Positions 1 through 13,056 of a stretch of 64,000 nt of DNA are shown here, one piece after another. The stretch's first letter is position 1. The number at the start of each line of letters is the position of its first letter. The notes below the pieces were generated by a model. That model had not been told where the DNA came from. It searched no databases and saw only the letters and a program-made list of their open reading frames with translations. The position numbers and the translations under genes are program-made. Location: positions 2,338,001 through 2,402,000 of the forward strand of contig OY855915.1 in NCBI GenBank assembly GCA_963693305.1, in the 5' to 3' direction. This DNA is from Meandrina meandrites. Taxonomy: Eukaryota; Cnidaria; Anthozoa; Scleractinia; Meandrinidae.

Positions 1-404
1 CGATATTTTTTCACTCGCCCAATCTCCTAGCTCCAAACAAACACAGAAAACATTAAGTACGTCCCCCCCCCCACCTCTGCCCACGAATATAAAATATCCA
101 ACTTTAATTTTTAATCACGTTTCACACTGTTCCATAGTTTAAGCTAGGTAGTTTAAGGGAGTTTACAAGGTTTCCGTTGAGTTTCTCAGTTCATTTTCAA
201 GGTCTCTTCATCATTTAACGGTTACTAAGCGAAGCTATTTTTGTATGTTTGCGAACCATTAGCTGTGGACAGTGTGCGCTTATTTTGAATAATTTGTTCT
301 GGAGCTGAAAATCGTACTCGCCAAATTGGGTGAGTGATGGGTGATTTGTACTCGCCCGACAGTTTTGACACTCGCTTGGGCGAGTGGGCGAGCGCTAATG
401 TCTA
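1..404. other. No gene seen; short repeated 'cactcgccca' motifs
   Basis: The motif ACTCGCCC recurs near 14, 350 and 380 in direct and inverted forms, and there is a C10 run near 64. No exon is supported. Confidence 0.3.
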
Positions 405-540
405 ACCCTGTGATAATTTTATCCCTGTGCAACATGAATTTTGTAGCAATTTTGCCCCTGCAACATGTTGCACGGAGTTCAACTCGTTGAAACCTTATGA
501 GAGATGTCACAGGGACATCAAAGTTTTGCAAGGATCCGAC
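405..540. repeat. Repeat family with 'acatgttgcagggacaaaat'-type motifs
   Basis: Contains motifs of the form CAACATGTTGC and GGGACA on either strand. Related sequence recurs at about 6140-6300, 42960-43310 and 44170-44320, so this is a dispersed repeat. Boundaries are not defined. Confidence 0.45.
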
Positions 541-1562
541 GTCTATTAGCTATAATTATTCAGCTTGAGACAGTTCTGAAACCGATAGACACTGACTAGA
601 CCAAGCAGATCATTGCGCCAAAAGTAGAGTAAATTTATACAGTATTTTGCCTCAACCTTTTTAGGCAATGATTACAACAACTTTTGAAGCAATTGCCTCA
701 AAACTACACCAAAGTAAAACAAAATGTCATTTTATTTTCCAGGCGTCTTAGCGTCACCGTATCAGGAGCGTAGCGTGCATTTTTTGTGGAGTACGCACGC
801 AAGAGAGATTTAAGCGAGCGCCGAAGGCGCGAGCCGCTCTAGGGGGGTCTGGGGAAACTTTTATTTTTAGGGGCTCGGAAAAGCCATTTCCCACTATTTC
901 GTGGGGACAGTTTCATAGATCAAAACATGGAAACGTTAAGTATTTAGTAACTTATCAATCTTTTGGGACAGATTCTAGTAGGTTTAATAGGAGAGACTAA
1001 TAAAGAGTGTTTTCTAGTGTTTACAAGCAAAGGGCAAGACGTCTCCCCTAAAGAAGGGCAAATTCCAAAACCACATTGTCAATGTCGACATCCTTATGCT
1101 TATAAGTGGCTGTCCACGTAAGAGCGGCCCGACGAGTTTGGGGTCGTGAGTAAACCTTCCCTTTATGTTTTGTGAGTGAAAAGGACTTAATGTGAAATGA
1201 TTAAAATCGAACTAATTTTTTCCAAAATCTTTTTCTGTGCGTTGCTACAGGACAAAACTTATTTTCCTGTCTGAGGGCGGTTTTCAGGCTAATTCGATGG
1301 CCGAAATGGGGTACTTTTAAAAGCCGCGCTTGTTCGAAACGGATCAATATCGCTAAATACTACACAGTACATTACAATAAGCTGCATTTGACTTGTGCTA
1401 TGAAGGAATATGGAATAATTTGACCAAAAATTAAATTAACTTAATAAGATCAAAGACAGCCCTGTTTGCGGTATGTTTTATCGCTTGACAAATTCCTCCA
1501 AAGTAAAAGCTAAAATCTCCGAAGCGGTACAAAAATCACAAGTAAAATGCACTTCACAGCGA

Positions 1563-2330
1563 AGATCTAACCTTATTCTGACAGAAAATAAAGTCAAAGG
1601 TCCGGGTATCGTTCTGCGTTGGACGCGAACAAACGTTTTTAAGAGGTCGTTTTGGCAATATTTACATTAGAATTACCCGTTTGACGGTCTATACGCAAAT
1701 GCGAATGATTAGATAGATATTTTTCCAGCAGCGCAGTATCGTGAAATACATTGTCAGATTAACGAATACTCGTTGCCTTTTAAGCCTTGTAAAGTTTGTA
1801 CAAATAAAAACGGCATAAAATGTCATAAATAGGAATAGTCTTCATCTACTCGTACAATATGCAAATTATGCTCATTTACAACGAGTTGTCGATTTCAGCA
1901 ATGTCAAATGTCAAATATTAAAATTAAATTCCTTGCCAAGGCACGCTTATTTCTTCTTGAGTCTGGAGACTCAGCAAATGGATGCCCTCAAATTAAAGAT
2001 CTAACCTTACTCTGACTGAAAATAAAGTCATAGGTCCGGGAATAGTTCTGCGGTGGACGCAAAGAAACCGTTTAATTTTGTAGAGGTCGTTTTGGCAATA
2101 TTTACATTAGAATTAGTCGTTTGACGGCTTTAGCCCAACGCAATAGCTCAAAATCTTGTTTTGCATCCTCAGAATAACATTTTGGTCGTTTTAGCATTTT
2201 TCAAGTTTGTGTAAAGCCGAAAAAATTCTATAAACAGAAATTCTTGATCTACCCGTCGATATGCAAATTGTGCTTATGCCCAGAGGATTGTCGATTTCAG
2301 CTAAGCTAAAATCTCAAATACTATGTAGGC
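1563..2330. repeat. Diverged ~435-bp tandem duplication inside the foldback element
   Basis: The segment from 1563 to about 1930 (starting AAGATCTAACCTTA) recurs from 1998 to about 2330 with many substitutions. The right arm of the element has only one copy, so the duplication spread inward from the left arm. Confidence 0.6.
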
Positions 2331-2358
2331 ACGGAAGCATACCGGTTTCCACCGTTTC

Positions 2359-2685
2359 ATGGAAATCGGTCAACATCCTGTCCGAGTGATTCAAAATACC
2401 CGAAAATGTCACTTCGAGGAGTCAAAATCTAAACATTTTTCCGGAGGCGTCCTCCTAGAGGCTCGTACTTTTGGCACTCGCTCGTATAATCAGAAAACAG
2501 TCACCATGTTTTCTGAATCGGTGCCTGAATACGATAAGATACTCATTGTTCTCAAATGCAATCCACCTTCAGCTTGGAAACGCAGCAACTGGACGGATTT
2601 TGTTTCCTCATGTCTGAACACAGATTTACCATCCTATGTTTGTGAGGTCGCAGCATGCCCCGTTGGATTATTTTTAACTTCCTAA
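2359..2685 (+). CDS. Unidentified 108-codon ORF in the foldback element
   Basis: An open frame with ATG and stop between the arms of the foldback element. The second half (around S-V-P-E-Y-D-K and N-W-T-D-F-V-S-S-C-L) has a protein-like mix of residues, but I recognise no family. It could be a captured host fragment, a transposon accessory gene or chance. Confidence 0.2.
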   Translation: MEIGQHPVRVIQNTRKCHFEESKSKHFSGGVLLEARTFGTRSYNQKTVTMFSESVPEYDKILIVLKCNPPSAWKRSNWTDFVSSCLNTDLPSYVCEVAACPVGLFLTS

Positions 2686-3094
2686 GTCGGCTTTTACTGC
2701 TGTGCATTTGCAACAAAATGAATTAGAAATATATATATTCGCAATGTTTAAGTTTGTTTTTCTGCAGTTTTTTTGGGCGGGTTGAGGCGTGTGAGAGCAA
2801 TTCTATGAGTTTAAGTTTTCGACTCGTGTATGGAATACTAATATTTACAGAAGGCGTGCAACTTCTACATCCAAGAATCAAGAATCGCCAGCAAAATGTA
2901 GCCGAAAAAAATATCTTTTTTCTTTTCGCTTTGGTAAGAGCTCCTGGTCCTCGAAAGAACAGTCTTTGACTATAAACTGGCCTAATTTGAATCCGATCAG
3001 TTCGCGGATAGTTCTTTGAAAGCGCGCTGGATTAACAAATTAGATCGAAAATGTGCCGATTTACTATGATCTGTACCAGTAGTTAGGACAATTT

Positions 3095-3262
3095 ATGCAA
3101 TTTTCGCTGAATTTCGTCAAAATTACTGCCTATGCCCGCCCCGGCCAGAAAGCAGAACGTGCTCCTCTACAAAACCTCATCTGGGGCACCCCAAAGAAAT
3201 ACTTCGAAAATCTCGACCGCAAAGCCGGAGACACCGTGAAGTGGGAAATTAATTTGACCTAA
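3095..3262 (+). CDS. Unidentified 55-codon ORF in the foldback element
   Basis: The frame runs from ATG at 3095 to TAA at 3260-3262. It crosses a GC-richer patch (3125-3245) that stands out from the AT-rich surroundings. The product is basic and protein-like (W-G-T-P-K-K-Y-F-E-N-L and K-W-E-I). The family is unknown. It may be a captured exon fragment carried by the element. Confidence 0.25.
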   Translation: MQFSLNFVKITAYARPGQKAERAPLQNLIWGTPKKYFENLDRKAGDTVKWEINLT

Positions 3263-3855
3263 TTAATACGCACTGAATATAGAAAACATAGGATGGTAAG
3301 CCTGTGGTCTGAAGAGAAAGAAAACATGCAAATTCGCATTTACTAGTATTATGTTTTTAAATTACATTCTAGCAATACTTGTTGGCTTAACACTAGAGCT
3401 TGTAAGGATAAATCGAAGTATAAGTGCACTTGAAACCTACTTTGAGTGTGAAGGCGCAAAATGTACTCACTTGAACTTTGCTTATACCCTGGATACATTC
3501 GTAATTCAAATCCCTATCTCGGTTAGCTGAAAGCGCTTTTGCAGACCAGAACAATCCCAAGTCCTATGGCGATTTCTTTGCCGAAAACCGCGTTGTTTAA
3601 CTATTCTAGAGACATACAGAAGAAGATATCGTTTGTTCCTTTGTGTTGCTGCCGCCTACTCGTTAACAACGAGGTACCTATATGTTTCTTTGAGTTCAAA
3701 GTATATAACGACAAAATAAATAGGAAACTACTAAAAACTATTTTCCTTTGCAAAGGCCTCGTGATTTTACTGGCAAGCAATCGTATTTGTGATATGTATG
3801 AGTGATTTTACCGCGATATCGAAGGCTTGTACTTCAAGTAATATAGTTCGTCATA

Positions 3856-4012
3856 GGGGCGGATAAAGGATTTTTCGTAGGAAGGGGTGCACATATTTTT
3901 TTTTGCAGAATACCAGTTGTACAGAAAGCCGCCCGGTCATTTCAGAAGGGGCGGGGGGGGGGGGGGGGGTTGGGGGTGCGCACCCCCTGCACCCTCCCCC
4001 TAGATCCGCCCT
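3856..4012. mobile_element. MITE with GGGGCGGAT ends and poly-G core
   Basis: It begins GGGGCGGAT and ends ATCCGCCCT, with a long G run inside. A diverged relative lies at 7872-8020 in the other orientation. It sits inside the foldback element, so it is a third nesting level. Confidence 0.6.
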
Positions 4013-6461
4013 TGTGTCGTCAGGTGTGAAGCCAAGTTTTCTTAAGTGCGACTTGTGATTTTCAAGTGCACTTGAGTCAAGTGCTCACTTGAAACTACCT
4101 TTCGGTCTTGTTGCGTGCACTTGTCTGCTATTTTCCTACAACCTTTCGCGAAATAGCTGTATATCATAGCCAACGTACATGATTTTCTACCCTTTCCCGC
4201 TGTACAAAGTGTTCAAATGGCGTTCAATTTCCGGAATGTGTTTTGATATTGCGGAAGCAAGCTCGTAAGGATGGTTCGAGCTACAGGAAGTATTCTTCGG
4301 CTCCTTTGAAAAAGATATCTTATATACCATGGTCACAAAGTAGCCAGCTACTTGAGCTGAAATAAGACCCATTCACATTTGAAGTAAGACTCAAGTATAC
4401 TTGAAGTCTACTTACTACGCTTGTATGAACCCACAAAATGTTGGTACTAGCTATTACTCACGTCATCCAACAGTAATGCCAAAAACTTCCATCTCTTCTC
4501 GTGCGATTCTCGCAGCCACTACTTGGTCACTTTTTACACCTTTCTACTTGCCTTTGATCTAGACAATGGCATGCTGTTTGGCCAGTTCGCGCTGCGTAAT
4601 ATTTTCTTTCGTTTAGTAATATTGCCTCAAGTGAGCCGTAATGTCACTGTTACATTCACTAAGAGGCACCAACTTGATCTTTCCTTTAAATTCTACACAT
4701 CCGCTTTTATTCTTTAAAGACATGAAACAAGAACTTGAAAAAGCCATGTATTATACTCTACGGAATGTTGATTGCGTGACAACTCTTAGCATATGACTTA
4801 TTATAACATTGGGAAGGAAACCTAAAAGGAAACCGAGTTGAATTACGTCTTTTAAAAGGACTCCACTTACTCCAAACTCAAGAGGAAATACATGTACGTT
4901 TGAAAGGAAATGAATTTTAATATTTGACATTTGACATTGCTGAAATCGACAACTCGTTGTAAATGAGCATAATTTGCATATTGTACGAGTAGATGAGGAC
5001 TATTCCTATTTATGACATTTTATGCCGTTTATATTTGTACAAACTTTACAAGGCTTAAAAGGCAACGAGTATTCGTTAATCTGACAATGTATTTCACGAT
5101 ACCGCGCTGCTGGAAAAATATCTATCTAATCATTCGCATTTGCGTATAGACCGTCAAACGGGTAATTCTAATGTAAATATTGCAAAAACGACCTCTTAAA
5201 AACGTTTGTTCGCGTCCAACGCAGAACGATACCCGGACCTTTGACTTTATTTTCTGTCAGAATAAGGTTAGATCTTCGCTGTGAAGTGCATTTTACTTGT
5301 GATTTTTGTACCGCTTCGGAGATTTTAGCTTTTACTTTGGAGGAATTTGTCAAGCGATAAAACATACCGCAAACAGGGCTGTCTTTGATCTTATTAAGTT
5401 AATTTAATTTTTGGTCAAATTATTCCATATTCCTTCATAGCACAAGTCAAATGCAGCTTATTGTAATGTACTGTGTAGTATTTAGCGATATTGATCCGTT
5501 TCGAACAAGCGCGGCTTTTAAAAGTACCCCATTTCGGCCATCGAATTAGCCTGAAAACCGCTCTCAGACAGGAAAATAAGTTTTGTCCTGTAGCAAAGCA
5601 CAGAAAAAGATTTTGGAAAAAAATAGTTCGATTTTAGTCATTTCACATAAAGTCCTTTTCACTCAAAAAATAAAGGGAAGGTTTACTCACGACCCCAAAC
5701 TCGTCGGGCCGCTCTTACGTGGACAGCCACATAAATGTGGGGAATTGTTAGAGAGGACAACCTCTCCGCAGTCTCTTCACGCCGCTAAAACTAAAACTGC
5801 GCTCAGCAGAGCAGGTTGACAAGGTACGGGAGCAGCGTGAACAGGGCCACAAATATTGTCGTAGTGATGACTGTTTTTTTTTTACCTTCCGTATATAGTG
5901 AACTTAATAGGTTTTCAATTTTCGCAAAGCCTTCATTCTTTATTTCATAAATGATATCATAAAATCGCAACAAAGTAATGAGAAAAACTCTGTCAAATCA
6001 GCCGATTTCATTATAAAAGACGCTTTTCGCAAGTAGAAGTATATTTTTTTAGGTTTCTGTGGGTTCACACGTGCGTACGTACGTACGTGCGTATATGGTC
6101 GCTACGCCCCTGCGGGTCTGTATTGCTTAGTTCCTTTTCAATTCTGTTGCAGGGACATGTTGCACAACCGTCCACACGGATAGAATCTATTGTGATTTTG
6201 TCGCTGCTTTATGTTCCCACTGCACGTCGCTGCTGCATGTGCTCTTGTGTGACCAATGCATGATTTTGTCCCCGCTACATGTCGCTTCAAAATGTCCCGT
6301 CGTGAGCAGGCACCTTTGCCAATCTGTGGTTATATTCGTGATATGGTCTACCCTGGGTGCCAGGGGGTTTTTTGTTTTGTTTCGCGGCAACAATATAAGA
6401 CATGGCTGTTGAATATGAAATGTATTTTATGGTATTCTTCATTTGCTATTTTAATTTCCAG

Positions 6462-6584
6462 ATTCATGCTTAGTTAACAAAGGCGGTTGCAGTCACAACT
6501 GCACGTCATTACGTCACTGGAAAGTACAGTGCTCTTGCCCAGTCAAGATGCAGCTTATGAAAGACGGGAAAACATGTCAGAGTG
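6462..6584 (+). CDS. EGF-like domain exon of the mosaic protease
   Basis: A symmetric 1-1 phase exon preceded by a pyrimidine-rich acceptor and followed by GTGAGT. It encodes six cysteines in the LDLR-type EGF pattern, with the signature N-K-G-G-C-S-H-N-C, then C-S-C-P and a final G-K-T-C. This is the EGF class that normally packs against a YWTD propeller. Confidence 0.85.
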
Positions 6585-9500
6585 GTGAGTTGGATAATTC
6601 CACGCTGTGACATGATTGCTATGAGAAAGATGGCCTCCGCCTCGTACGCTTCCTGAAACACGCCGGAAACACTTCATTCATACGGTCACTTTACTTTGGT
6701 CCAAATAAAATCTCAGTCAGTTATTTTCTTTTTAAAAGGACTTTTTTAATATAGCCACCAGCCCGTAACTTGTGGTCCGTTCATTTTATAGTTTCCATCT
6801 TAGTCTAGAGAAATAAAAACTTTAAACTTGAGAAAGGGCCAACGGACAAAGCAAAGGAACAGGATCCTGGTGGATCTGATCAGCAAAATTTGGGATACAA
6901 ACAACTGAAAAACAGAAAGGCTGACCGTACGGTTAGATTGAACTATATATATTTTTCCAATATTTCGTCAGGCACGGCCTGACTTCTTCAGGGAATGAAC
7001 AACTGAAGAAAAAACGTTACAATTTAAACAACCAAGACAATAGGTAATCAGATACAATTCAAAAAAATAACCTTTGAAACAAACCAATGGGTAAACAAAC
7101 AAGTCTTAATTAAAAAAATGTGTAACTATAGATAAAGTACATAGATAGTATAGTATATTAAATTTCCTCGCGTTTGTTTATACCCTTGGTTTCGAGGGTT
7201 TGACCTCTTTCGATAAGGTACGCTTCCCTGGCTTTGCGTATAGCGTCACGTGATGAATGTATGAGTTCTAGTGGGATAAGGTCTATGTCGTTAGTTGTAT
7301 GATCGTCGGAAAGGAAATGGTCTGAAACTGCAATAGGTCTGGAGGTGGGGGTGGGTCTGTCTACGGGTCGTCGGTGTTCATTAAAACGGTCTTTGAGTCG
7401 TCTTTTAGTCTCGCCTAGGTATTGTTTGTTACAACGTCGACAGTGTACCATGTAGATGAGGTTTTTGGAGTTACAGTCGATATGATCAGGGATAGTTCTA
7501 GTTTCCCCAGTAGTAGATAAAGTATAATTGGTGCGGCCGTCGGTGATGTAGTGGCAAGTAATACAGTTGTTGCCGCATCTAAAGGATCCCTTGGAGACGT
7601 TGGTTTGTGTGATAGTCCGTAATTTTGATTTAACTGAAATGTCACTGAGGTTGTCAGTAAGTTGAAAAGCAACAAGAGGTACAGATGTAAATACGCTGGT
7701 GCAACATGGTGAAGAAGAGAAATAGCAAAAAGAAGAAGAGAAATAGCACTTTCATCGTATAGTCGAACACCTGCTTTTAAATATTAAACCACAATTGTTT
7801 GCCTTCAAGCTCGACTTAGCATCACCTAGCAGCTGGCGGAAGACATACTCCTCGCCAACTGCAACACGGAGCATGGGCGGATCTAGGGGTAGAGTGCAGG
7901 GGATGCGCGCCCTCCCCCTCCCCCCCCCCCCCCCCTCCCGAGATGACCTGCGGCTTTCTAATACACCTGGTATTCTGCAAACAAACTATGGGCACCCTCA
8001 CCTAAGAAAAATCCTGGATTCGTTTGTAGGGTGATTTGTCTTAATTGTTGTAGTGCTAAACCAACGTTAATCCGTTGAACATGTAACTAACGATATCTCC
8101 ACATAAAAATTTAAATGACAAGAAAATAACAATTGGTCAAAAAATTTAACACAACTGGAATCCTGCAAAAACACTCTACTGTTCAATTTTGAGGTATCAA
8201 TCTAACACTTTTTTGACAAAATGTGTCGTAAAAACCGCGAAGAAAGCGACGAAATCTGGAATTACCTACGATATTTTTTTACACAAACAGAAGGATCGCA
8301 TCTCAATTACCATAGCAACGAGCAATCAAAGCTCAAGTTTCGCGTCTTCTACTCACATTTGCAGAGAAGATGACTCATTTTGACGAGCTGTCGTGCTGGC
8401 GTCCCAAGAGTTTGTCCAGAGTTGTAGCTGTCCAAATAACATTCTCTGACACTTGAAGAACCTTTCGGATTGTCTTCCTCCTCAAAAACCATCTTCAGAA
8501 GCTTTTGAAGTTTGTTCGACTTAGTCTGCCATGTTGGTCTGAAAATCAGTGACTCTTCAAAAAATCGTCTTGTAGGGAACATTTAAGGTCATTCCCCCGA
8601 AATAGAACTGAACATAGATTTTCAACCAAACTTTGCCTATTGGTTGATTACCTTAAGGGAACTTAAATTTTGAAATAAAAAGGGGGTCACCTCATTCGTT
8701 TAGGAGCGGGAAGACCTTGTATTTACCACATAATTCCTTATAATTCCATTGCGAATACTGGCAAAGTACACGTTTTCGGTGATAATCGTTTACGAGAAAT
8801 CGACGACTTATTTCTCTCGCGGACTAAGTTGCATAGAAAAAAGCCGCGCTAATGGCGCAAGAAATCGTGCGCAGTAAGGATGCGCAATGCAAAACAGAGG
8901 AATGACCTTAAGTGGCTACCCCAAAATAACTAGACGATTGGCTAATTTTAACAGCTTCCTGTTCTCCAAATTTGGAGGGAATCGCAAGAAAGGCGAATTT
9001 TTTTAGGAATTTTCTACTCATAGTTCATCAGATATTCTTTGCCCGCGTGATTGGTCTGAACACAACACGTGATGCAAGCATTACTGGGTTTCGTTTACAA
9101 AGCGCGAAAAATGTGCGCGCGCATTTAAAGTAAGGTGCATGGTAGCTTTACTAACGTTTTCTAACATTTGTCTTGCCTCCCTACCAGTCCCACCATGCCA
9201 TGGCTTAACTCCCGTGAAAATGCCACGAATTGGATATGATGATGATGATGATTCCGATTACTGCGATGTACCAGGCACGTGTCCTAAGAACTCGTACTGT
9301 CATTTTTCAAAAAAATATCCGTATGGGAGATGTTGCCCAGGTAAGATACCATGGACTTTTATGTCGGAATAAACCTAGGGCTTATGCCTTCGATTATCAA
9401 ATTTCACTCCAATCTCAAACCGATAGTCCCCTCTTCAACTGGTCAGCAACAGGGAGAAGTGAGGCCGACTTTTAAAAATAACTGGATTGAAGTTCGAAAG

Positions 9501-10016
9501 TCGTACTCGCAGTCGATCTCGTACTCGTACTCCAATCTGAAGGTCCCTACTGATGGTAACTTGCGATGGACTAGCATGGTCCAAGCCCAGAGGGGTACTC
9601 GGATATAATAGTGACAGGGAAGTGCGATGGCCTTTATTCTCGGCTCACGTCAGCGTGACAGCGTGACACGAGTGGTTGGTAAGAGTTCGTGTAAGGATTC
9701 CTGTATAAAGGCCAAGGAATACGGGCGCAACGTTGTTGCACTGTAAAATGTATAGCGCAACACGTGACTTTCTAGATAAAAGAAAATAATGTCGAGTTCT
9801 TGAATTTCCGGTGACGTATTTGGCGCACTTCAATAAGAGTCAAAGCTGTTATAATCGAACGAGAACCATTTCGTTATTACAGGAAAAAACTTTGAATAAT
9901 GAAAATGGTGAATTTTAAGCTCGGTGAATAAATGATAAAGATGATACGTTCATTTGTCAGGGGTCCCCGACGGGAATCGAACCCATGGCCTGGCAGATAC
10001 CGGTTGGGCGCTAGCA

Positions 10017-10070
<54 letters not shown>

Positions 10071-13015
10071 ATTTTTTCGCGCGGAGAGCCTGCTCGTAGG
10101 CTAGTTGGGTGCTCTAACCACTGAGCTACGAGAGACTCGGAGTGAGCTAAGCCATTTTTTCTATGTTCATATTTGACTTGACTTTGACACTACTACTATT
10201 TTGCATGATTATATGAGCAGCAGTATAGGCAGAAAAGATGGTGGTGTTCCAAAAATAATTTTCTTTCTTCTGTCCCTTCTTTAAACCTCTTAAAATTTCA
10301 CTCAAATAGCTGCCACGACTCCGCAATGCAATAAAACATAACGCTCTAGACAGATCTGATAAATTGTTTTGATATGGAACTTTCAATGGGGCTAATCTTA
10401 GCTCAATTGAACGAAAATTACTCAAAATTACGTTTAAAATGCTGCAGTACTGTCTTCTGCAAATGTTTCATTCTTTTTCTTTAAGCGAAGCTCGAGTTTC
10501 GTTTCGTTCCCTCAGTAGACCTCATCAGCTGCTCTTTTGAATAATTTGGGGCCATTTGATTTGCTGCTTTTGTACTTGTTTAGAGGGATCGAATTTATAT
10601 CAAAATGAAGTGAGGGTTTCAAATACATGTACACAGCAGAATAATAAACCAGATTTTGCAAAACAAGAATTTTGTTCCAAGTGAGAGAGGGGGTGGGTCA
10701 TGTAATTTTCAACTTTCGAGCAGTGGTCTGTCAGCTATTATTTATTAATTAATTTATTTTTTTTTTTTGGGGGGGGGGGGGGGGGGGGCGGGGGTGGGGT
10801 CTAACAGTTTGGCATCAATTGCTCCTCCCTGTCACCAACATACTTGGGTCCCCCCTGGGTAAGTTCTAATTGAATGCCAACGCATAATGAACTAAGTGCT
10901 GGATGTTACGGAGGCGTCAAGTAATATATCAAACACGAGAGAGCGTGTTTCATCGCATTTCCAAACACTGAGAAGAGAGTTGAAAATACGACGCGCAGCG
11001 GAGTATTTTTGACGAACTTTAAGGTGTTCAGAAATGTGGTGAGACACTCATGTTCGATATATCTTCTCAATCGAAACCAAAATTATGGAGTAAAAAGAGG
11101 AATAAAATCGTAAAAATTCTATGTTACGTTCTGATTTCATTTGTGTTTACTTGATAATTTATAATGATTTTGAGAATAAATTGTCAGGGATGGTGACCTA
11201 ATATCTACTTCATAAAAAATTATCTTCTTTCTATTTAACAGCTCCTCTGCCAAGTTATTCTGTGCTGGTCGCTACCATCTCGTCAATATGGAAATTTTTT
11301 GTAGACACAGAACGAAATGAGACCACATTTCAGAAGCTGCAAGTACACCATTCCAAGTCGCTAGTCGCGCTGGATTACAACCCAAAAAATAAGGGCTTGT
11401 ACTGGAGTGACGTCTATGCAAAAAAAATAAAGTTCTTGTCACCACGTAAAGAAGCAAAGACACTGATTTGGCAAGTTAACAGATTTGATTTAGTTACTGA
11501 TGTAAAGAAGGCCTGATTATGTTTGCAAGGGTTTAAGTTCTACTTTATCATTCTATCATGTTTTTCGACAACATTGTCAAATAGCCATCCGAGATATATG
11601 TAAATGTAGAGGATTCACGTTAACTCAATTAAAGGGATTAACGCTACTCTAATGTCAATGCAGGAAAGATGTTGGAGTCATGGATGGCTTGACTGTGGAC
11701 GTTGAAGGTGATTTTCTGTACTGGACCGATGAAACCCATAAGAGGATAGAGCGAGCAAACTTAGATGGAACCAATCAAACACGTTTATTAGAAGGTTTAG
11801 ATAAACCAAGAGCCCTCATCCTTTACAAAGCTAAGAGGTTTGTAGCCTTGCTCGTTCGAAACATTTTGTTAAGACCATACATTATTACGAAATCCATTGC
11901 TTCAGATTGGTTGAATAAAATCTTTTTGATAAATTCGTAATGCACCGAACAGTTTGGAACTAGAAATATTAGTTTCAATGTAGACAATAATATTGTCAAA
12001 ACGTTTTGTTTTACACTGAAATTAGCATATTTATAGCATTTGAATATTTCAGCTGACAAACTAATTCACTTTGAGCAATGTTAACATTCTCTGCTGTCTT
12101 TTAACCAGTTTGATATATTGGACTGATTGGGGAGCCATACCCAAGATTGAACGCTGTGATTTGGATGGTGGAAGCAGAAAAGTTATCGTTGATACGCGTT
12201 TGAAGTGGCCAAATGGTTTAGTTATCGACGAAGCTTTAGAGAGACTCTTTTGGGCCGACGCTGGTCTTGACAAAATAGAAAGCTCCAATTTGTTGGTAAA
12301 ACTACAGCGCCTCGAATGTTTTAAAGTACCTTTTCACTGTTTCACTGTTTCACTGTTTTGCTGTCATTTCTGGCAGCGTCTGTTGCATTTTCTACTTGCC
12401 GCTTTTTAAATTTCTTCGTATTTTTTTTTATTTAAATAAAAGCTTTTAGATAATTTTTTGCCGTGACTGTTTTGAAGTGAATCAATGTATTAGTGTACAG
12501 TAAAAGTTGTAAAACATTTTCTTTTTTTAAAAAAAAAAGGGGCAGCGACACCAATTTCAATTTTAGAACCAGTTACAGGTCAGAAAAATTGGACGGGTTA
12601 ACCACAAAATATATTGACATGTCCTTCGTCAACAAAACCATGAGAGGTTAACGATGCCATTTTATATTGCAGCCTATTGTCGTGAGTTTATTTTCTTGTG
12701 CCTCGAGATATCTCATTTTCCTATGAGCAAATTTCTTGTGCCGTAAGTTTAGTTTAACATTGAGCGATTAAAATTTATCTTCTACATACATGAGCCACAG
12801 TATACACTAAGAAATAGTGTCGCTACTTCATTGGAAACACTGTTAACTCAAGCAAAAAAAAAAATGAATGGGAGCTCCACTTCTAGGCCTGCCTAAATGT
12901 AAACATCATGTCTTGTAGGGTCAGGGACGCGATGAACTGCTAGGTTCTCCTCATGTACATCACCCTTTCTCCCTCGCCATTCTGAAGAACAGGTAAAGAC
13001 TATAATTAATGAGAA

Positions 13016-13056
<41 letters not shown>

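Larger units (their letters stand above)
1106..5730. mobile_element. 4.6-kb foldback transposon with ~828-bp terminal inverted repeats
   Basis: The arms 1106-1933 and 4905-5730 are near-identical inverted copies. For example, the same 65-codon frame is read at 1473-1670 plus and 5168-5365 minus with one residue changed. Both ends read GTGGCTGTCCACGTAAG, and ATAA flanks the element at 1102-1105 and 5731-5734 as a likely 4-bp target duplication. No transposase was recognised. The interior has two unexplained ORFs, 2359-2685 and 3095-3262. It lies either in the first intron seen of the mosaic protease or just upstream of the gene. Confidence 0.75.
763..6112. mobile_element. hAT-like element split by a nested insertion
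   Basis: The left part is 763-1105 and the right part 5731-6112. The ends are CAGGAGCGTAGCG and the inverse CGCTACGCCCCTG, a hAT-style TIR. An uninterrupted relative lies at 46172-46814 and crosses the insertion point, which shows that 1106-5730 was inserted later. No transposase ORF belongs to the outer element. No clear 8-bp target duplication is visible. Confidence 0.6.

Noticed and set aside
1473..1670. 65-codon ORF present in both arms of the foldback element
   Set aside because: Its duplication simply reflects the inverted arms; the sequence shows no domain and overlaps a tandemly duplicated non-coding block.
11475..11480. GT donor at CAA/GTTAAC for the first propeller exon
   Set aside because: It gives phase 0, incompatible with the next exon, and is a weak donor; the GC donor four bases earlier fits phase and protein spacing.
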